Assembly (NCBI RefSeq): GCF_022965805.1
Contig: NC_133104.1
Location: 22,901,308 to 22,965,307, forward strand
DNA length: 64,000 nucleotides
Direction of reading: 5' to 3'
DNA from: Primulina eburnea
Taxonomy: Eukaryota > Streptophyta > Magnoliopsida > Lamiales > Gesneriaceae
Of this stretch, positions 11,701-22,041 are shown in pieces (within the stretch, counting starts at the first letter, position 1; each line of letters begins with the position of its first letter). The notes under the pieces were generated by a model. That model made no database searches. It saw only the letters and a list, made by a program, of their open reading frames with translations, and was not told the origin of the DNA. The position numbers were made by a program, and so were the translations under genes.

Positions 11701-12655
11701 AGTGAACCCGGAGCTCGTGTAGACATTTGTGTCGCTAGCTGCCCTAGTTGAGTTTCCACTCTTTGCATCATGGCATCATGGTTTTGCCATCTCATTTCAT
11801 TTCCAGCGATGTATTTGGCAAGCATGTCTTCAAGGTTCCACTTACTATCCTGTGGCTTGAAACCGGGTGGCATAGAGGGTCCAATACCTTGTGGAGGCTT
11901 AGGTGGTTGTTGAGGAGGCTTTTGCTGCATAGGATGTTGTGGAGGATTAAACTGTAATGGCACAACAGCATTTTCTGATTGTCTCCACCCGAAATTTGGA
12001 TGATTCCTCCAGCCTGGATTATACGAGAAACTGTATGGATTGTTTTGCTGACGCCCCTGGTTTCCCAAATAATTTACTGAATCCCCTCCAAAACACTGTA
12101 TTTCCTCACAAGGCATATCCGGCATGAATGGCATGTCACAAGATGGACCACCAACTATTTCAGCATTTCCTTGGATCTGATTCACTGACTTGACTGGTAT
12201 TGACTTCTGCGCTTGTAACTGTGACATCTGATGTGTCAATCCATCAAGTTTTGCTGTAATCGCTGTCAAAGCATCCATCTCAAGGAATCCTACTTTCTTC
12301 TCCCTACGGTTGTCTTGCCAACCCACATTGCTCTCGGCCATATTAGATATGATTTCGAGCGCTGCGGTTGGCGTTTTCCTGTATAGACTCCCATTTGCTG
12401 CCGCATCAAGCATAGATCTCACAGAAGGATCTACTCCATAGTAAAATGTCTCCACCTGCTGGCCTACTGAAAAACCATGTCTCGGGCACATTCTCAACAT
12501 CTTTTTAAACCTCGCCCATGCTGAATTCAGTGATTCCCCATCTCTCTGTCTAAATGAAGTGATTTCATTTCGCAGTTGTGTAATCTTAGTAGGGGGAAAA
12601 TACCTGTGCATGAAGAACTCAACTAGCCCATCCCAAGTAGTGATAGAACAAGCTG
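8706..12655 (-). CDS. gag-pol: TE-C Athila Gag-Pol, main part: Gag, protease, reverse transcriptase, RNase H, integrase tail
   Basis: Open frame for about 1300 codons, continuing the gag start at 16026-16499. From Met at 12611, approximate residues are: Gag to 330, protease with LCDLGASINL near 470, reverse transcriptase with CIDYRKLND near 810 and FMDDFSVF near 914, RNase H with VVHTDHSALKYL near 1124. After ADHLSRLENP the frame passes directly to LNELDEFRLEAY and GPYTITQVFPYGTVEI, which belong to the C-terminal integrase tail. The zinc-binding HHCC and the D,D,E core are missing although the frame is kept, so the copy cannot integrate by itself. Excising TE-D and one AGCTG gives an uninterrupted frame of about 1470 codons. 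The DLGAS protease is normal for Athila. Confidence 0.93.
12651..12655. repeat. Target-site duplication AGCTG of TE-D, left copy
   Basis: Repeated at 16026-16030 immediately after the other end of TE-D, within Athila gag. Confidence 0.92.
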
Positions 12656-13776
12656 TGTAGTGACCCGTTCCAGAATCACCTACTAATCAAAAACTAAGCA
12701 TGCAATTAACCTAATTAACAATAATCAGAGATAACAGCGGAAATAGTCAACAAAAATAATGGTTATACAACCCAATCGAAGTCTAGAATAACTCAAAATA
12801 AAAAATACCCAATACAACCATATCGAATCAAAACAATACCGATAAACTAAACCAACCAGCTACTCAACGTCCTCCTCCTGCTCCTCCTGAGCTGTCCAAC
12901 CTGAGGCCTGCCCCGTGGGAATGGGGTGTCCAAGAATAAACAAAACCGAGGACGTGAGCGATAAGAACGCCCAGTACAAAAGTATGAGTATACAGACCTA
13001 TATGAAATGCACATGCTATGATCATGATACCGGGGTAGTCAAGAAACAGGAGTCACAAAAGGATCTCAACAATGCTCAGTCTAGAGGCGCCAAGTGGATA
13101 GTGCCGCGCGGTACACCTCTGGGTCACTGCATCCACTACAAGACAGACGTGGACCTAAAATGTCCCGGACCACCGAAGCCCTCCCGACCCGTCGGCCACT
13201 GTGTACTCTCGGTGTCCATGCGTCCACAAGACAGGGCTGAGCGGCCCCAAGATATAGCTTATCTCGAAAGAGATACAGCTCAACAGTAAAGGCTATCTCG
13301 AAGAAGATACGGCTCAACATGATATGCAATATGCATCATAACTCGTGACATAATAGCATGCATCATATGACATATAACAATGCAGCAAATACTCATGCAA
13401 CACATATATGAATGTATACTCAACCAGGATATCTCGGATAGTACTTTCGTACCTCTATCACAGCAAGCCTAGCCTTACGCAACACCGCTAATCAGGTCTA
13501 GAACAAGCCTACGCATCAAAAGCATACTCAATCAATACTACCATGCTCGACTAGCAAAACCAGTACTCCCTAGTACTACCAAAGGTTTAGGGTTTACCTT
13601 CGTCCGTCGACAGCCCTTTGATGTCGATTGCCTCGTAACTCAGGCGCCGCTACGCTACTACTCCTGGCAGCTCTTGGCTATCGCTCGACCAACAACTAAC
13701 CCTAGAAACCTTCCAAACTCTCCAAAATGAGAGAAAACTCAAGAAATTGGCAAGTCAAAAATGAGAAATCCGAGCA

Positions 13777-13786
13777 CTATTTATAG
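13777..13786 (-). promoter_or_regulatory. TATA box of the TE-D LTR
   Basis: Minus strand CTATAAATAG, a textbook plant TATA box, under 10 bp downstream of the motif array in the direction of transcription. The same sequence is at 15642-15651 in the other LTR. Confidence 0.7.
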
Positions 13787-13792
13787 GCCATG

Positions 13793-14076
13793 TTCGGATC
13801 CTCCGAACAACACTTCGGAACGTCCGAACGCTACGTGTCCATTGGCTCTTGACAGCTCATGATCGGATCCTCCGATCATACACTTCGGACCGTCCGAACA
13901 TGCACGTGTCCAGCTGCTCTTGACACCTCATGATCGGATCCACCGAACCTACACTTCGGAACGTCCGAACTCCCACGTGTCGATCAACTCTTGACACCTA
14001 ATGATCGGATCCACCGAACTCACTTCGGACCTTCCGACCTCTTCGGTGCTTCCGAACCATCTTCGGTCCGTCCGAT
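13793..14076 (-). repeat. U3 array of TCGGA...TCCGA palindromes, TE-D 3' LTR
   Basis: Pairs of motifs such as CGGATCCTCCG and TCGGACCGTCCGA start at 13795/13816, 13864/13886, 13935/13957 and 14006/14026, followed by 14044/14064. In-pair spacing is 20-22 bp and the period is 69-71 bp. Spacers share ACGTGTCC and CTCTTGACA. Confidence 0.92.
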
Positions 14077-14160
14077 CATGACTCGGTCAAAATTACACAT
14101 TAAACCTTCTTAATCACCATTACTCCGTTAATTACCCAATTTGGAATTCGGGCTACTACA

Positions 14161-14173
14161 TTCTCCCCCCCTT
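14161..14173 (-). other. Polypurine tract of TE-D
   Basis: Minus strand AAGGGGGGGAGAA abuts the LTR start TGTAGTAGCCC. Confidence 0.8.
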
Positions 14174-14504
14174 AAAAGATTTCGTCCTCGAAATCAAGTT
14201 TAGAGAATGAACAAAACGAAATAACAACATCATTACCCTCAAAATCTAAGGGACAACCCATCACTAGACGCTTGGCTAAAACCGAATGACCCATCGGAGT
14301 AGAAACGGAAAGAATGACATCTAGAGAAACATGCGGTAACTTATGACGCTTAACAAATCGTCCTGGTCACCCCAACGACCTACACTCCCCTGACTACTCT
14401 CGTCACCAAAGTGGTCAGCCATTGCTACAACATAGAATGGGGAAACTAGTAAATTGGTCAACGGAAATCCCAAAACAGAATCTATATCCCAAAATCGTAT
14501 GCAT

Positions 14505-14516
14505 GCTCTGATACCA
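14505..14516 (-). other. Primer binding site of TE-D (tRNA-iMet)
   Basis: Minus strand TGGTATCAGAGC, four bases inside the LTR end. Confidence 0.9.
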
Positions 14517-14520
14517 TAAA

Positions 14521-16025
14521 TGTAGTGACCCGTTCCAGAATCACCTACTAATCAAAAACTAAGCATGCATTTAACCTAATTAACAATAATCAGAGATAAC
14601 AGCGGAAATAGTCAACAAAATTAATGGTTATACAACCCAATCGAAGTCTAGAATAACTCAAAATAAAAAATACCCAATACAACCATATCGAATCAAAACA
14701 ATACCGATAAACTAAACCAACCAGCTACTCAACGTCCTCCTCCTGCTCCTCCTGAGCTGTCCAACCTGAGGCCTGCCCCGTGGGAATGGGGTGTCCAAGA
14801 ATAAACAAAACCGAGGACGTGAGCGATAAGAACGCCCAGTACAAAAGTATGAGTATACAGACCTATATGAAATGCACATGCTATGATCATGATACCGGGG
14901 TAGTCAAGAAACAGGAGTCACAAAAGGATCTCAACAATGCTCAGTCTAGAGGCGCCAAGTGGATAGTGCCGCGCGGTACACCTCTGGGTCACTGCATCCA
15001 CTACAAGACAGACGTGGACCTAAAATGTCCCGGACCACCGAAGCCCTCCCGACCCGTCGGCCACTGTGTACTCTCGGTGTCCATGCGTCCACAAGACAGG
15101 GCTGAGCGGCCCCAAGATATAGCTTATCTCGAAAGAGATACAGCTCAACAGTAAAGGCTATCTCGAAGAAGATACGGCTCAACATGATATGCAATATGCA
15201 TCATAACTCGTGACATAATAGCATGCATCATATGACATATAACAATGCAGCAAATACTCATACAACACATATATGAATGTATACTCAACCAGGATATCTC
15301 GGATAGTACTTTCGTACCTCTATCACAGCAAGCCTAGCCTTACGCAACACCGCTAATCAGGTCTAGAACAAGCCTACGCATCAAAAGCATACTCAATCAA
15401 TACTACCATGCTCGACTAGCAAAACCAGTACTCCCTAGTACTACCAAAGGTTTAGGGTTTACCTTCGTCCGTCGACAGCCCTTTGATGGCGATTGCCTCG
15501 TAACTCAGGCGCCGCTACGCTACTACTCCTGGCAGCTCTTGGCTATCGCTCGACCAACAACTAACCCTAGAAACCTTCCAAACTCTCCAAAATGAGAGAA
15601 AACTCAAGAAATTGGCAAGTCAAAAATGAGAAATCCGAGCACTATTTATAGGCCATGTTCGGATCCTCCGAACAACACTTCGGAACGTCCGAACGCTACG
15701 TGTCCATTGGCTCTTGACAGCTCATGATCGGATCCTCCGATCATACACTTCGGACCGTCCGAACATGCACGTGTCCAGCTGCTCTTGACACCTCATGATC
15801 GGATCCACCGAACCTACACTTCGGAACGTCCGAACTCCCACGTGTCGATCAACTCTTGACACCTAATGATCGGATCCACCGAACTCACTTCGGACCTTCC
15901 GACCTCTTCGGTGCTTCCGAACCATCTTCGGTCCGTCCGATCATGACTCGGTCAAAATTACACATTAAACCTTCTTAATCACCATTACTCCGTTAATTAC
16001 CCAATTTGGAATTCGGGCTACTACA
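14521..16025 (-). repeat. TE-D 5' LTR (1505 bp)
   Basis: Same length as 12656-14160 with four substitutions noted by eye. It ends at the AGCTG duplication. Its copy of the palindrome array is at 15658-15941. Confidence 0.95.
15658..15941 (-). repeat. U3 palindrome array, TE-D 5' LTR
   Basis: Identical in layout to 13793-14076 (offset 1865 bp). Confidence 0.92.
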
Positions 16026-16499
16026 AGCTGGAAGGTCGCGAAGCCACTCCATAGCTTCTCCTTGCAAGGAGAATGGAAATAGTCTGAGTCGAATGGCATC
16101 AGTACTCACCCCATTGCACTTGATCGTATCACAGATTGACAGAAAATTCTCCAGATGTGCATTGGGGTCTTCAGATGGTGCTCCACCGAACTTTACTTGC
16201 ATTTGGATCATCTGGATGATGCCTGGCTTCAGCTCGAATGTATTTGCCTGAATCGTAGGGCGGATTATACTAGACCCATAACCTTCGAATGCTGGTCGAT
16301 GAAGCTCCATCAATGTACGGTTATCCTCTTCTCCGGCCATTTCCTCAACTTCTGGTTTACGGTCTATTTCGGATTCTGCTTCAGATTCGAATTCCAGAGT
16401 CAAGTTGTTGTCCCTTCGGGCTCTGCGGATACTGCGGAGAGTGCTTTCAATCTCAAGATCAAGTGGCACTAGATTCCTGACGTCTTGAGCACGGCTCAT
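16026..16499 (-). CDS. gag: TE-C Athila Gag N-terminal part
   Basis: Starts at Met 16499 (MSRAQDVRNLVPLDLEIEST), then an arginine-rich helix, an acidic segment, and the Athila Gag core with LMELHRPAFEGYGSSI and FSLQGEAMEWLRDLP. The frame is cut by TE-D at 16026 and resumes at 12655. I chose 16499 rather than the upstream Met at 16577 because the sequence from there matches the usual Athila start and the longer version adds unrelated hydrophobic residues. Together with 8706-12655 it forms one interrupted polyprotein. Confidence 0.88.
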
Positions 16500-16675
16500 A
16501 TAACACGAGCTAACCCCTGAAATCAAAAATTTAAGTGCACGATTTAAGCTCCAAGAGAGAATAAGTAGAATAACCAAAGGTAATTAAAATGCGAAAGAAA
16601 GAATAAAAACAATTTTAAACTAAGAGTAAAAGCCTAGTCTCAAACAAATAATTTATCCTAATATCAAATAAATAG
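16500..16675 (-). other. TE-C 5' leader
   Basis: A-rich non-coding leader between primer site and gag ATG. No other feature seen. Confidence 0.7.
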
Positions 16676-16693
16676 TCCCCGGCAACGGCGCCA
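16676..16693 (-). other. Primer binding site of TE-C (tRNA-Asp)
   Basis: Minus strand TGGCGCCGTTGCCGGGGA, complementary over 18 bases to the 3' end of plant tRNA-Asp, the usual Athila primer. This is not a tRNA gene. Confidence 0.92.
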
Positions 16694-16699
16694 AAAACT

Positions 16700-18213
16700 T
16701 GACCGACGATTTCGGTTGGGAATAATTCTAGCAAGCGGACTAGGTCAAGTTATAGTAAATGGACGTACTGTCCAAGTATCGATCCCACAGAGACTATTAT
16801 TTAATTACTAAGATTCGATTATTTTATTTAATCTAGGCAAACAATAACGAGCGATTGGATTGTTATTTCAACTAAGTAAATTTTCAAACTAATGTATACT
16901 AACTAAATGACTAAATCAAATTTCCGAGAGGCTTTGAACTTGGGGATTTTCAAATTTAAATGAAATGACCGGGAACACAGGATGATAACAAACTTTTGAT
17001 TAATATCATGCAATGGAATTATTTAACTATAGATCATTTGATGTCACGATGCGATTCTCTATATTAATTATAAATCTATTTCTAGAATTTATAATCCTAT
17101 TTTCATTTAACAGTCCAAATATTTTTAATTGAATTTAATTAAACAAAAACGCATTCATCAACGATAAAATCACAGCTGTCGCCTAAAATCGCACACTGAA
17201 ACCGAATACTATTTCTAGTCGGTTTAACCGCGTGTTGATTAATATTTTTGAAGCTAAATTTAATCAATTCTCTTTCGAGTCAAGATTAAACAACAAACAT
17301 GCAAATAATTGGCCAAATTAAAAGCACGAAATTTATACAAATATTAATCAATAACATAGAACAATTTTATAAATCAAACACTTCAATGAATAACAAAAAT
17401 CAATCGTTTGTTCCTATCGTGGTCCCGATCACTAAAGAAAACTACTCCATAAATTCAAAATTAAAATCAAATTTAATAATTGAATTCATGAATAAAACTA
17501 AGAAATTAAAAGAGACGAGAAAATCTCAGCGATGGCGCGCAGATATGCGTGTGAAGCGCGTTGGTTTCTCCCTCGATTTTCTCCCCGAGCCGTTGCCTTC
17601 TTCAACAAGTATGAAATCTCCTTCAAAACTCTCCAAAAGTCGGCCGCCTCCAATCTCTGAACAACCCTATTCTATCTTCGATTTTCTCTTTTATTTTCCT
17701 TCAGATTACGCGCAAATCTTTTCCAAAATCTCGATCTGATATTACGCACACGGACCCTGTGCTTGCATCCGGGCAAGGGTCCGTGTAGACTCTGCCTCAA
17801 AATTCTTCCGGAATGGTGGACACGGACCCCGTTCCTGGGTCCGTCCTGGGGTCCGTGTACATACTGTATTTTTCTTCTTCCGGATGCAAGCGACACGGAC
17901 CCCGGATACAGGTCCGGCAAGGGGTCCGTGTAGACTCTGTGATTGTCTTCCTTTGGCTTCAGATGCACGGACCCTTACACGGGGTCCGTGTATGGGTCCG
18001 GATTTCCACTTTTGCTATTTTTCCGGCATTTTTGACGTGGCATTGCGGAGTTTGACTTTTCTTTCATTTCTTTGGCTTTCATCCTCTTTTGGTCAAACCT
18101 ACAATTTGCCATAATAGTACGAATTAAGCGCAAAACTCGGAATAAAACATGGCAGATAAGCACGAAAACGTCAAAATAAAGACCCTAAAACACTATATAA
18201 TTCGTGCTTATCA
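16700..18213 (-). repeat. TE-C 5' LTR (1514 bp)
   Basis: Partner of 5063-6575. It ends TTATCA at 18213 before the ATGGG duplication. Its ACACGGACCCC array is at 17748-18002. Confidence 0.93.
17748..18002 (-). repeat. ACACGGACCCC array in the TE-C 5' LTR
   Basis: Four units in the same register as 6111-6365 (offset 11637), with three point differences noted. Confidence 0.9.
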
Positions 18214-18218
18214 ATGGG
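18214..18218. repeat. Target-site duplication ATGGG of TE-C, right copy
   Basis: Matches 5058-5062; the undivided LTR at 732-736 has the site once. Confidence 0.93.
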
Positions 18219-19814
18219 TCCCATGATCTAGGAGCCACATCCATATAAGTATGAAATCCTAATCAAATCATGTCTAGACTTGACTCGATCTGTAACTCCA
18301 GGGATCCCGGGGTGAATAAGACGTCACTGTCTGTCACCTACCCTACCAATCGAGGTGCTGTACGTCTTATTCCTAGACTTCGGCCTGATCTATATCCGCA
18401 TCTACAATAGGGGCGGTGATCTTCCCCTAAGCTGTGATATCGCCGAACGTCTAGAAGTCTGCCTGATCTCCAGACTGTCCTATCTTAATGCATGAATACA
18501 AAATCTGTAAACAAGCATAATCATCTTAATGCAATGCAACATGATCTGTAAACAAAGCATAGCAAGATTTGCATACAAGTTCTATAAACAAATCTATAAA
18601 CAAGAATATAGTATGTGATTTATTGGGCAACTCAAATGGTGATCTCAATTGAGTTGTTTCTTCCCGAATATCACATGAATTATACCTTTGTCGTCCCCGT
18701 CCAAGGAAGACGAAGTCTTGAAGTCCAGTCTGTCCATATCCGATCTAAAATGTCAAAATCAAATACACTGTATCACTGTGTAGCTCAATTCACAATCTGT
18801 GCTGATCAATACTCAATTCAGTATACAATCTGATCAATGTCTGAACAATATACAATCTGAGTCGTATCAATAATATCCCGATATAATCTAAATCATATCT
18901 GAATCTGATTAATCTGTTCCAGCATATGAATATCTAACAAATACATCCTCAGAGATGCTGAAATGCAAAACACCGACATACGATATTCTTTCTTTGATCT
19001 GACTTCACATATTTACTGAATAATCTATCCAGACATACAAGAATAATCATCTATTCATTCTTCAATCAAGAACAATACAAATCTAGTGTTTGATCCCAAT
19101 CAATATCTTTCGAAAATCATAACAATTACAGAAACAGTCTGTTCTTTAATCTGAATTCAATTCTATAATGTCTACGGTAGTATAAACGTCATATCTGAAT
19201 CACATGCAATTCTAGCAACATCATATTTCCAAAATACTGCAAAACGTAATGAAACTTACGTCCTTGTGTAGCTCTAGGCGAGAGGAGTTCAGAACTAACG
19301 TCGGATTCGAATTCTGCTACACGGTTTCTTCACAAATCAATTTAGAACCTCACGAAGACAAGTTTTCTCTCCAACCTTCAATTTCTGCTTCTTTCTCCTC
19401 TGAAAGACACGAGTTCCACTTATATATATACTACATGCATGTTCAAAATCGTGGCATAGTTCTTAGCTTTGCACGTCACACCGCGGGTGCGGTCCCTGCA
19501 GCACCGCGGGTGCGCTTCAGACTCGGCAATTGTATATAAAATGCACAATTCATGACCGCGGGTGCGGTCTGGCACCACGGGTGCGGTGTATGCAAGACCG
19601 TGGGTGCGGTCTTGCATAGCCCAAAATTCCTACCCTACTGGACTTACACCGCGGGTGCGGTGTAAACAAGGGCGCGGGTGCGGTCTTGCACGTTCTGAAA
19701 ATTTATATTTTGCTCCGAGCAACATCCCATAATCTTAACTGATCAATTCTACAAGTCTTGGGATATTTCAGTAATCTTGTCTGATCATTTCTACGACAAT
19801 TCTGGGGCATTACA
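18219..19814 (-). repeat. TE-B 5' LTR, second part
   Basis: Continuation of 4522-5062. The two parts total 2137 bp, exactly 23 bp less than the other LTR because one motif unit is missing from the array at 19480-19684. Confidence 0.92.
19480..19684 (-). repeat. ACCGCGGGTGCGGT array, TE-B 5' LTR (one unit fewer)
   Basis: Motifs near 19480, 19503, 19555, 19574, 19597 and onward. Compared with 1999-2226, the 23-bp unit corresponding to 2074-2096 is gone, and some motifs have C-to-T or G-to-A changes at CpG (CCACGGG, CCGTGGG). Confidence 0.88.
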
Positions 19815-19876
19815 GATGTGCTACCCTGTTCTGGTGCTGTGGGTCGTAGAGGCACTGTTGCTCTTCTAGGAGGCAT
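19815..19876 (-). pseudogene. gag: TE-A gag start
   Basis: Met at 19876 begins MPPRRATVPLRPTAPEQGST, then the frame is cut by TE-B. The same MPPRR opening, damaged, is recognisable in TE-B, TE-E and TE-H. It resumes at 191 on the far side of the insertion. Confidence 0.8.
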
Positions 19877-20137
19877 GTATCTGATATTCACAAATTAGTA
19901 TACCAGCTATACAAACTGTCTCAGCCCTCCTCTAATCATTTACCTCTGATCCAGAATCGGTTCTGATTCAGTCTTTACTAACACATGCTGTAATACAAGT
20001 CAGATAATCATACAACATGCAATAATGAAAGCAATAAATCATGCTAGCACATTATAAAGGAAGGAAGAAGACTCGATCTACCCCGCTCATTCTATCTTAT
20101 CTCAATCTAAAGGATCTATCGCTCTGATACCACCTGT
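19877..20137 (-). other. TE-A leader with primer binding site (20121-20132)
   Basis: Minus strand TGGTATCAGAGC at 20132-20121 matches tRNA-iMet, five bases inside the LTR end at 20138. The rest is non-coding leader. Confidence 0.85.
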
Positions 20138-21591
20138 TGTGGGGACCCGGGCTCTAATTCTTTTCTTGGGATTAAGTGGATCTATGAGAAAATGTGGGTC
20201 AAATTTTTGCTTTTAACATTACATCAAATGTTAATAAAACTAAGTACATCATGTATTTCTACTTTATTTCATCAAATGCAAATACAAGTCTTGTATTTAT
20301 ACATTCATACAAACTAGTGTTTAAAACAACTACCATCTACAAAGAGTACAAAGCTAGTAAACCACTAGTCCTCTGCTGCGCCCGAAGTCACCACGCTATC
20401 ACGATCTCATCTCTGTCTCGACCCAGATCCTGCCCCACCTGTTGTTATGCACACATACAGACATAACAACAGCCGGAAACTCCGGTGAGATCAAATCCCA
20501 GTATAAACATGTATACATGTATATAATCAATCTAAAACATGAAACATGCTATTATGAATGACATCCATATAAACATGCAATGCGAATCAAACCATGTCTG
20601 GACTCGACTCGACTAGAACTCTAGGGATCCCGGTGTGAATAAGACGATCTATCACCTAACATCCCAATCGGGGTGACGGTACGTCTTATTCCTAGACTTC
20701 GGCCTGATCTGTATCCACATCTACAATAGGAGAATAATCTTCCCCTAAGCTGTGATATCACCGAACATCTAGAAGTTTGACTGTTTCTGTCAAGACTCCC
20801 TATCTTAAATGCAATGTATAACAATCTGTGAACAATGCATAATTATCTCAAAAGATTCGAATACAATTCTATAACAAATCACAATCATATTACAATATAA
20901 ACAACAAATCTAGTATGTGATTTTGGTTGGGAAACTCAAATGGGATCTCATTTGAGTTGTATCTCCCCACACAAACATGCATTATACCTTTCTCATCGTT
21001 AAACCTTTATCGATGTCGAGGTCTCGATGTCAAAGTCGTCGACACCAATCTGAAATGGCAATGTGATATATATTTTATCAATCTCTAATCCTACCAATAT
21101 ATATATACAATCTGTAACTAGTCTTGATACAATTTGACAACATAACAACGGATTCTCGATATACCGATTAGCTCAATAACCATACTCAATAATACACATA
21201 ATTCTCAATTCATAATCAATCTTATCACCATGTTCCATTCTGGAATTCTGCATATTCAATCATATACATACTGAAATTCTAAAACAATCGCATATCAAAT
21301 CCTTCTCTCAATCTGTTTGCGAATATAAGTTCACAATAATCACTAGAACACATATTCATAACCATATCAGAATTTCTCCAACACCTAAACTTCAAACCAT
21401 GCTGGAACTTAAAGAAACTTACATCTTCTTGTAGCCAATGATGCCAGGAACAAGAATCTCTATTCGGTATAAAAATCGGATGGCTAAATCTTACGAAATC
21501 TTACCTCAAACTTTGAAGAAACTTGAGGAATTCTAAGGAGCTCTCGGTCGGTCTGTTGCTGGAATGAAAAAAATGAAGATTCAGCTCAAAT

Positions 21592-21604
21592 CTATATATA
21601 TATG
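21592..21604 (-). promoter_or_regulatory. TATA-like box of the TE-A LTR
   Basis: Minus strand CATATATATATAG, about 50 bp downstream of the motif array in the direction of transcription. Confidence 0.5.
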
Positions 21605-21651
21605 TGCCATGTGTCAGCTTGAAAAACAAAGGTGGACTTCTCGCATGCAGC

Positions 21652-21934
21652 ACCGCGGGTGCGGTCACGTTAACACCGCGGGTGCGCTATGCTCTCGGCA
21701 ACCCTATCATTTTTCCCAAAATAGCGACCGCGGGTGCGGTCTCTGCAAGACCGTGGGTGCGGTCTTGTCACCGCGGGTGCGGTGATGCTACGAATAAAAT
21801 CTGCCAACTTACTGTCCATGCACCGCGGGTGCGGTCTAGGTTGCACCGCGGGTGCGGACTGGCTTTGGTTTTTCTTGCTAAATTCTATCATTGCATGACC
21901 GCGGGTGCACTCCTGTTGTGGGCTCGGGTGCGGT
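21652..21934 (-). repeat. U3 array of ACCGCGGGTGCGGT motifs in TE-A LTR
   Basis: Pairs at 21652/21675, 21727/21750, 21822/21845 and 21897/21920, all 23 bp apart, plus a single copy at 21770. Pair steps are 75, 95 and 75 bp. Same motif and layout as TE-B. Confidence 0.9.
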
Positions 21935-22041
21935 CTTGAAAAATCTTAATTCTCATGTCTTTTCTCCTCTCCTCGCACGTCATGCATTCCCATATCTTCC
22001 AAGTATCATTTTAATGAAAACTAATAATCTCGAGCCTTACA

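Larger units (their letters stand above)
12656..14160 (-). repeat. TE-D 3' LTR (1505 bp)
   Basis: Almost identical to 14521-16025. The 124-codon frame at 12915-13289 recurs identically in the other LTR, but it overlaps an opposite frame and looks like no known family, so I do not call it a gene. The motif array is at 13793-14076, with a canonical TATA box beside it. Confidence 0.95.
14161..14520 (-). pseudogene. TE-D interior: gag start and protease scrap
   Basis: On the minus strand: iMet primer site (14516-14505), a leader, then an ATG at 14422 opening MADHFGDESSQGSVGRWG. This looks like a gag N-terminus, but it closes after about 33 codons. In another frame near 14340-14230 lies VSTPMGHSVLAKRLVMGCPL, clearly the middle of a Ty3/gypsy aspartic protease without its catalytic DSGA. 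It runs straight into the 3' end word KLDFEDEIF and the polypurine tract. At least two internal deletions are needed: gag to protease, and protease to the 3' end. Confidence 0.8.
12656..16025 (-). mobile_element. TE-D: deletion-derived non-autonomous gypsy element, very young
   Basis: Two 1505-bp LTRs (12656-14160 and 14521-16025; TGTAGTAGCCC...GGGTCACTACA on the coding strand) flank only 360 bp. The interior keeps the polypurine tract, the iMet primer site, a gag start and a protease scrap, so it is a deletion product of a coding gypsy element rather than a classic TRIM. By eye I find four LTR differences (about 0.3 %). AGCTG duplications are perfect. Confidence 0.95.
5063..18213 (-). mobile_element. 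TE-C: Athila-lineage Ty3/gypsy retrotransposon, integrase core deleted
   Basis: LTRs 5063-6575 and 16700-18213 (TGATAAGCACG...TCGTCGGTCA on the coding strand), ATGGG duplications at 5058-5062 and 18214-18218, tRNA-Asp primer site at 16676-16693, polypurine tract at 6576-6586. The polyprotein has the Athila protease signature DLGAS and an FMDDFSVF reverse transcriptase. By eye the LTRs differ at about a dozen sites in 1.51 kb (near 0.9 %), so insertion was recent. TE-D interrupts gag. No env-like frame is left in the 2.1-kb region after pol. Confidence 0.95.
197..19814 (-). mobile_element. TE-B: gag-only Ty3/gypsy LTR retrotransposon (Tekay-like gag), host of a nested Athila
   Basis: A complete element on the minus strand, bounded by GATGT duplications. 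LTRs are 197-2356 and 4522-5062 plus 18219-19814. On the coding strand the LTR starts TGTAATGCCCC and ends GGGTCCCCACA. The tRNA-iMet primer site is at 4505-4516 and the polypurine tract at 2357-2372. Without the nested insertion it measures about 6.46 kb, with an interior of only 2.17 kb holding gag and degraded pol remains, so it is non-autonomous. By eye the two LTRs differ at roughly 1-1.5 % of sites plus one 23-bp array-unit loss. Confidence 0.9.
20138..22041 (-). repeat. TE-A 5' LTR (about 1.9 kb)
   Basis: From TGTGGGGACC at 20138 to GAGCCTTACA at 22041 on the plus strand, so the coding-strand start is TGTAAGGCTC. It is related to the TE-B and TE-E LTRs in U5, and its array uses the same motif as TE-B. 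The partner LTR is beyond the left window edge. The end at 22041 is placed by similarity, without a visible target duplication. Confidence 0.8.

Noticed and set aside
12915..15154. Identical 124-codon frames at 12915-13289 and 14780-15154
   Set aside because: They lie in the two LTRs of TE-D and are identical only because the LTRs are young. An opposing frame is also open and no family resemblance is seen.
16676..16693. Possible tRNA-Asp gene fragment
   Set aside because: Only the 18-base complement of the tRNA 3' end is present, at the position of a primer binding site; no cloverleaf.
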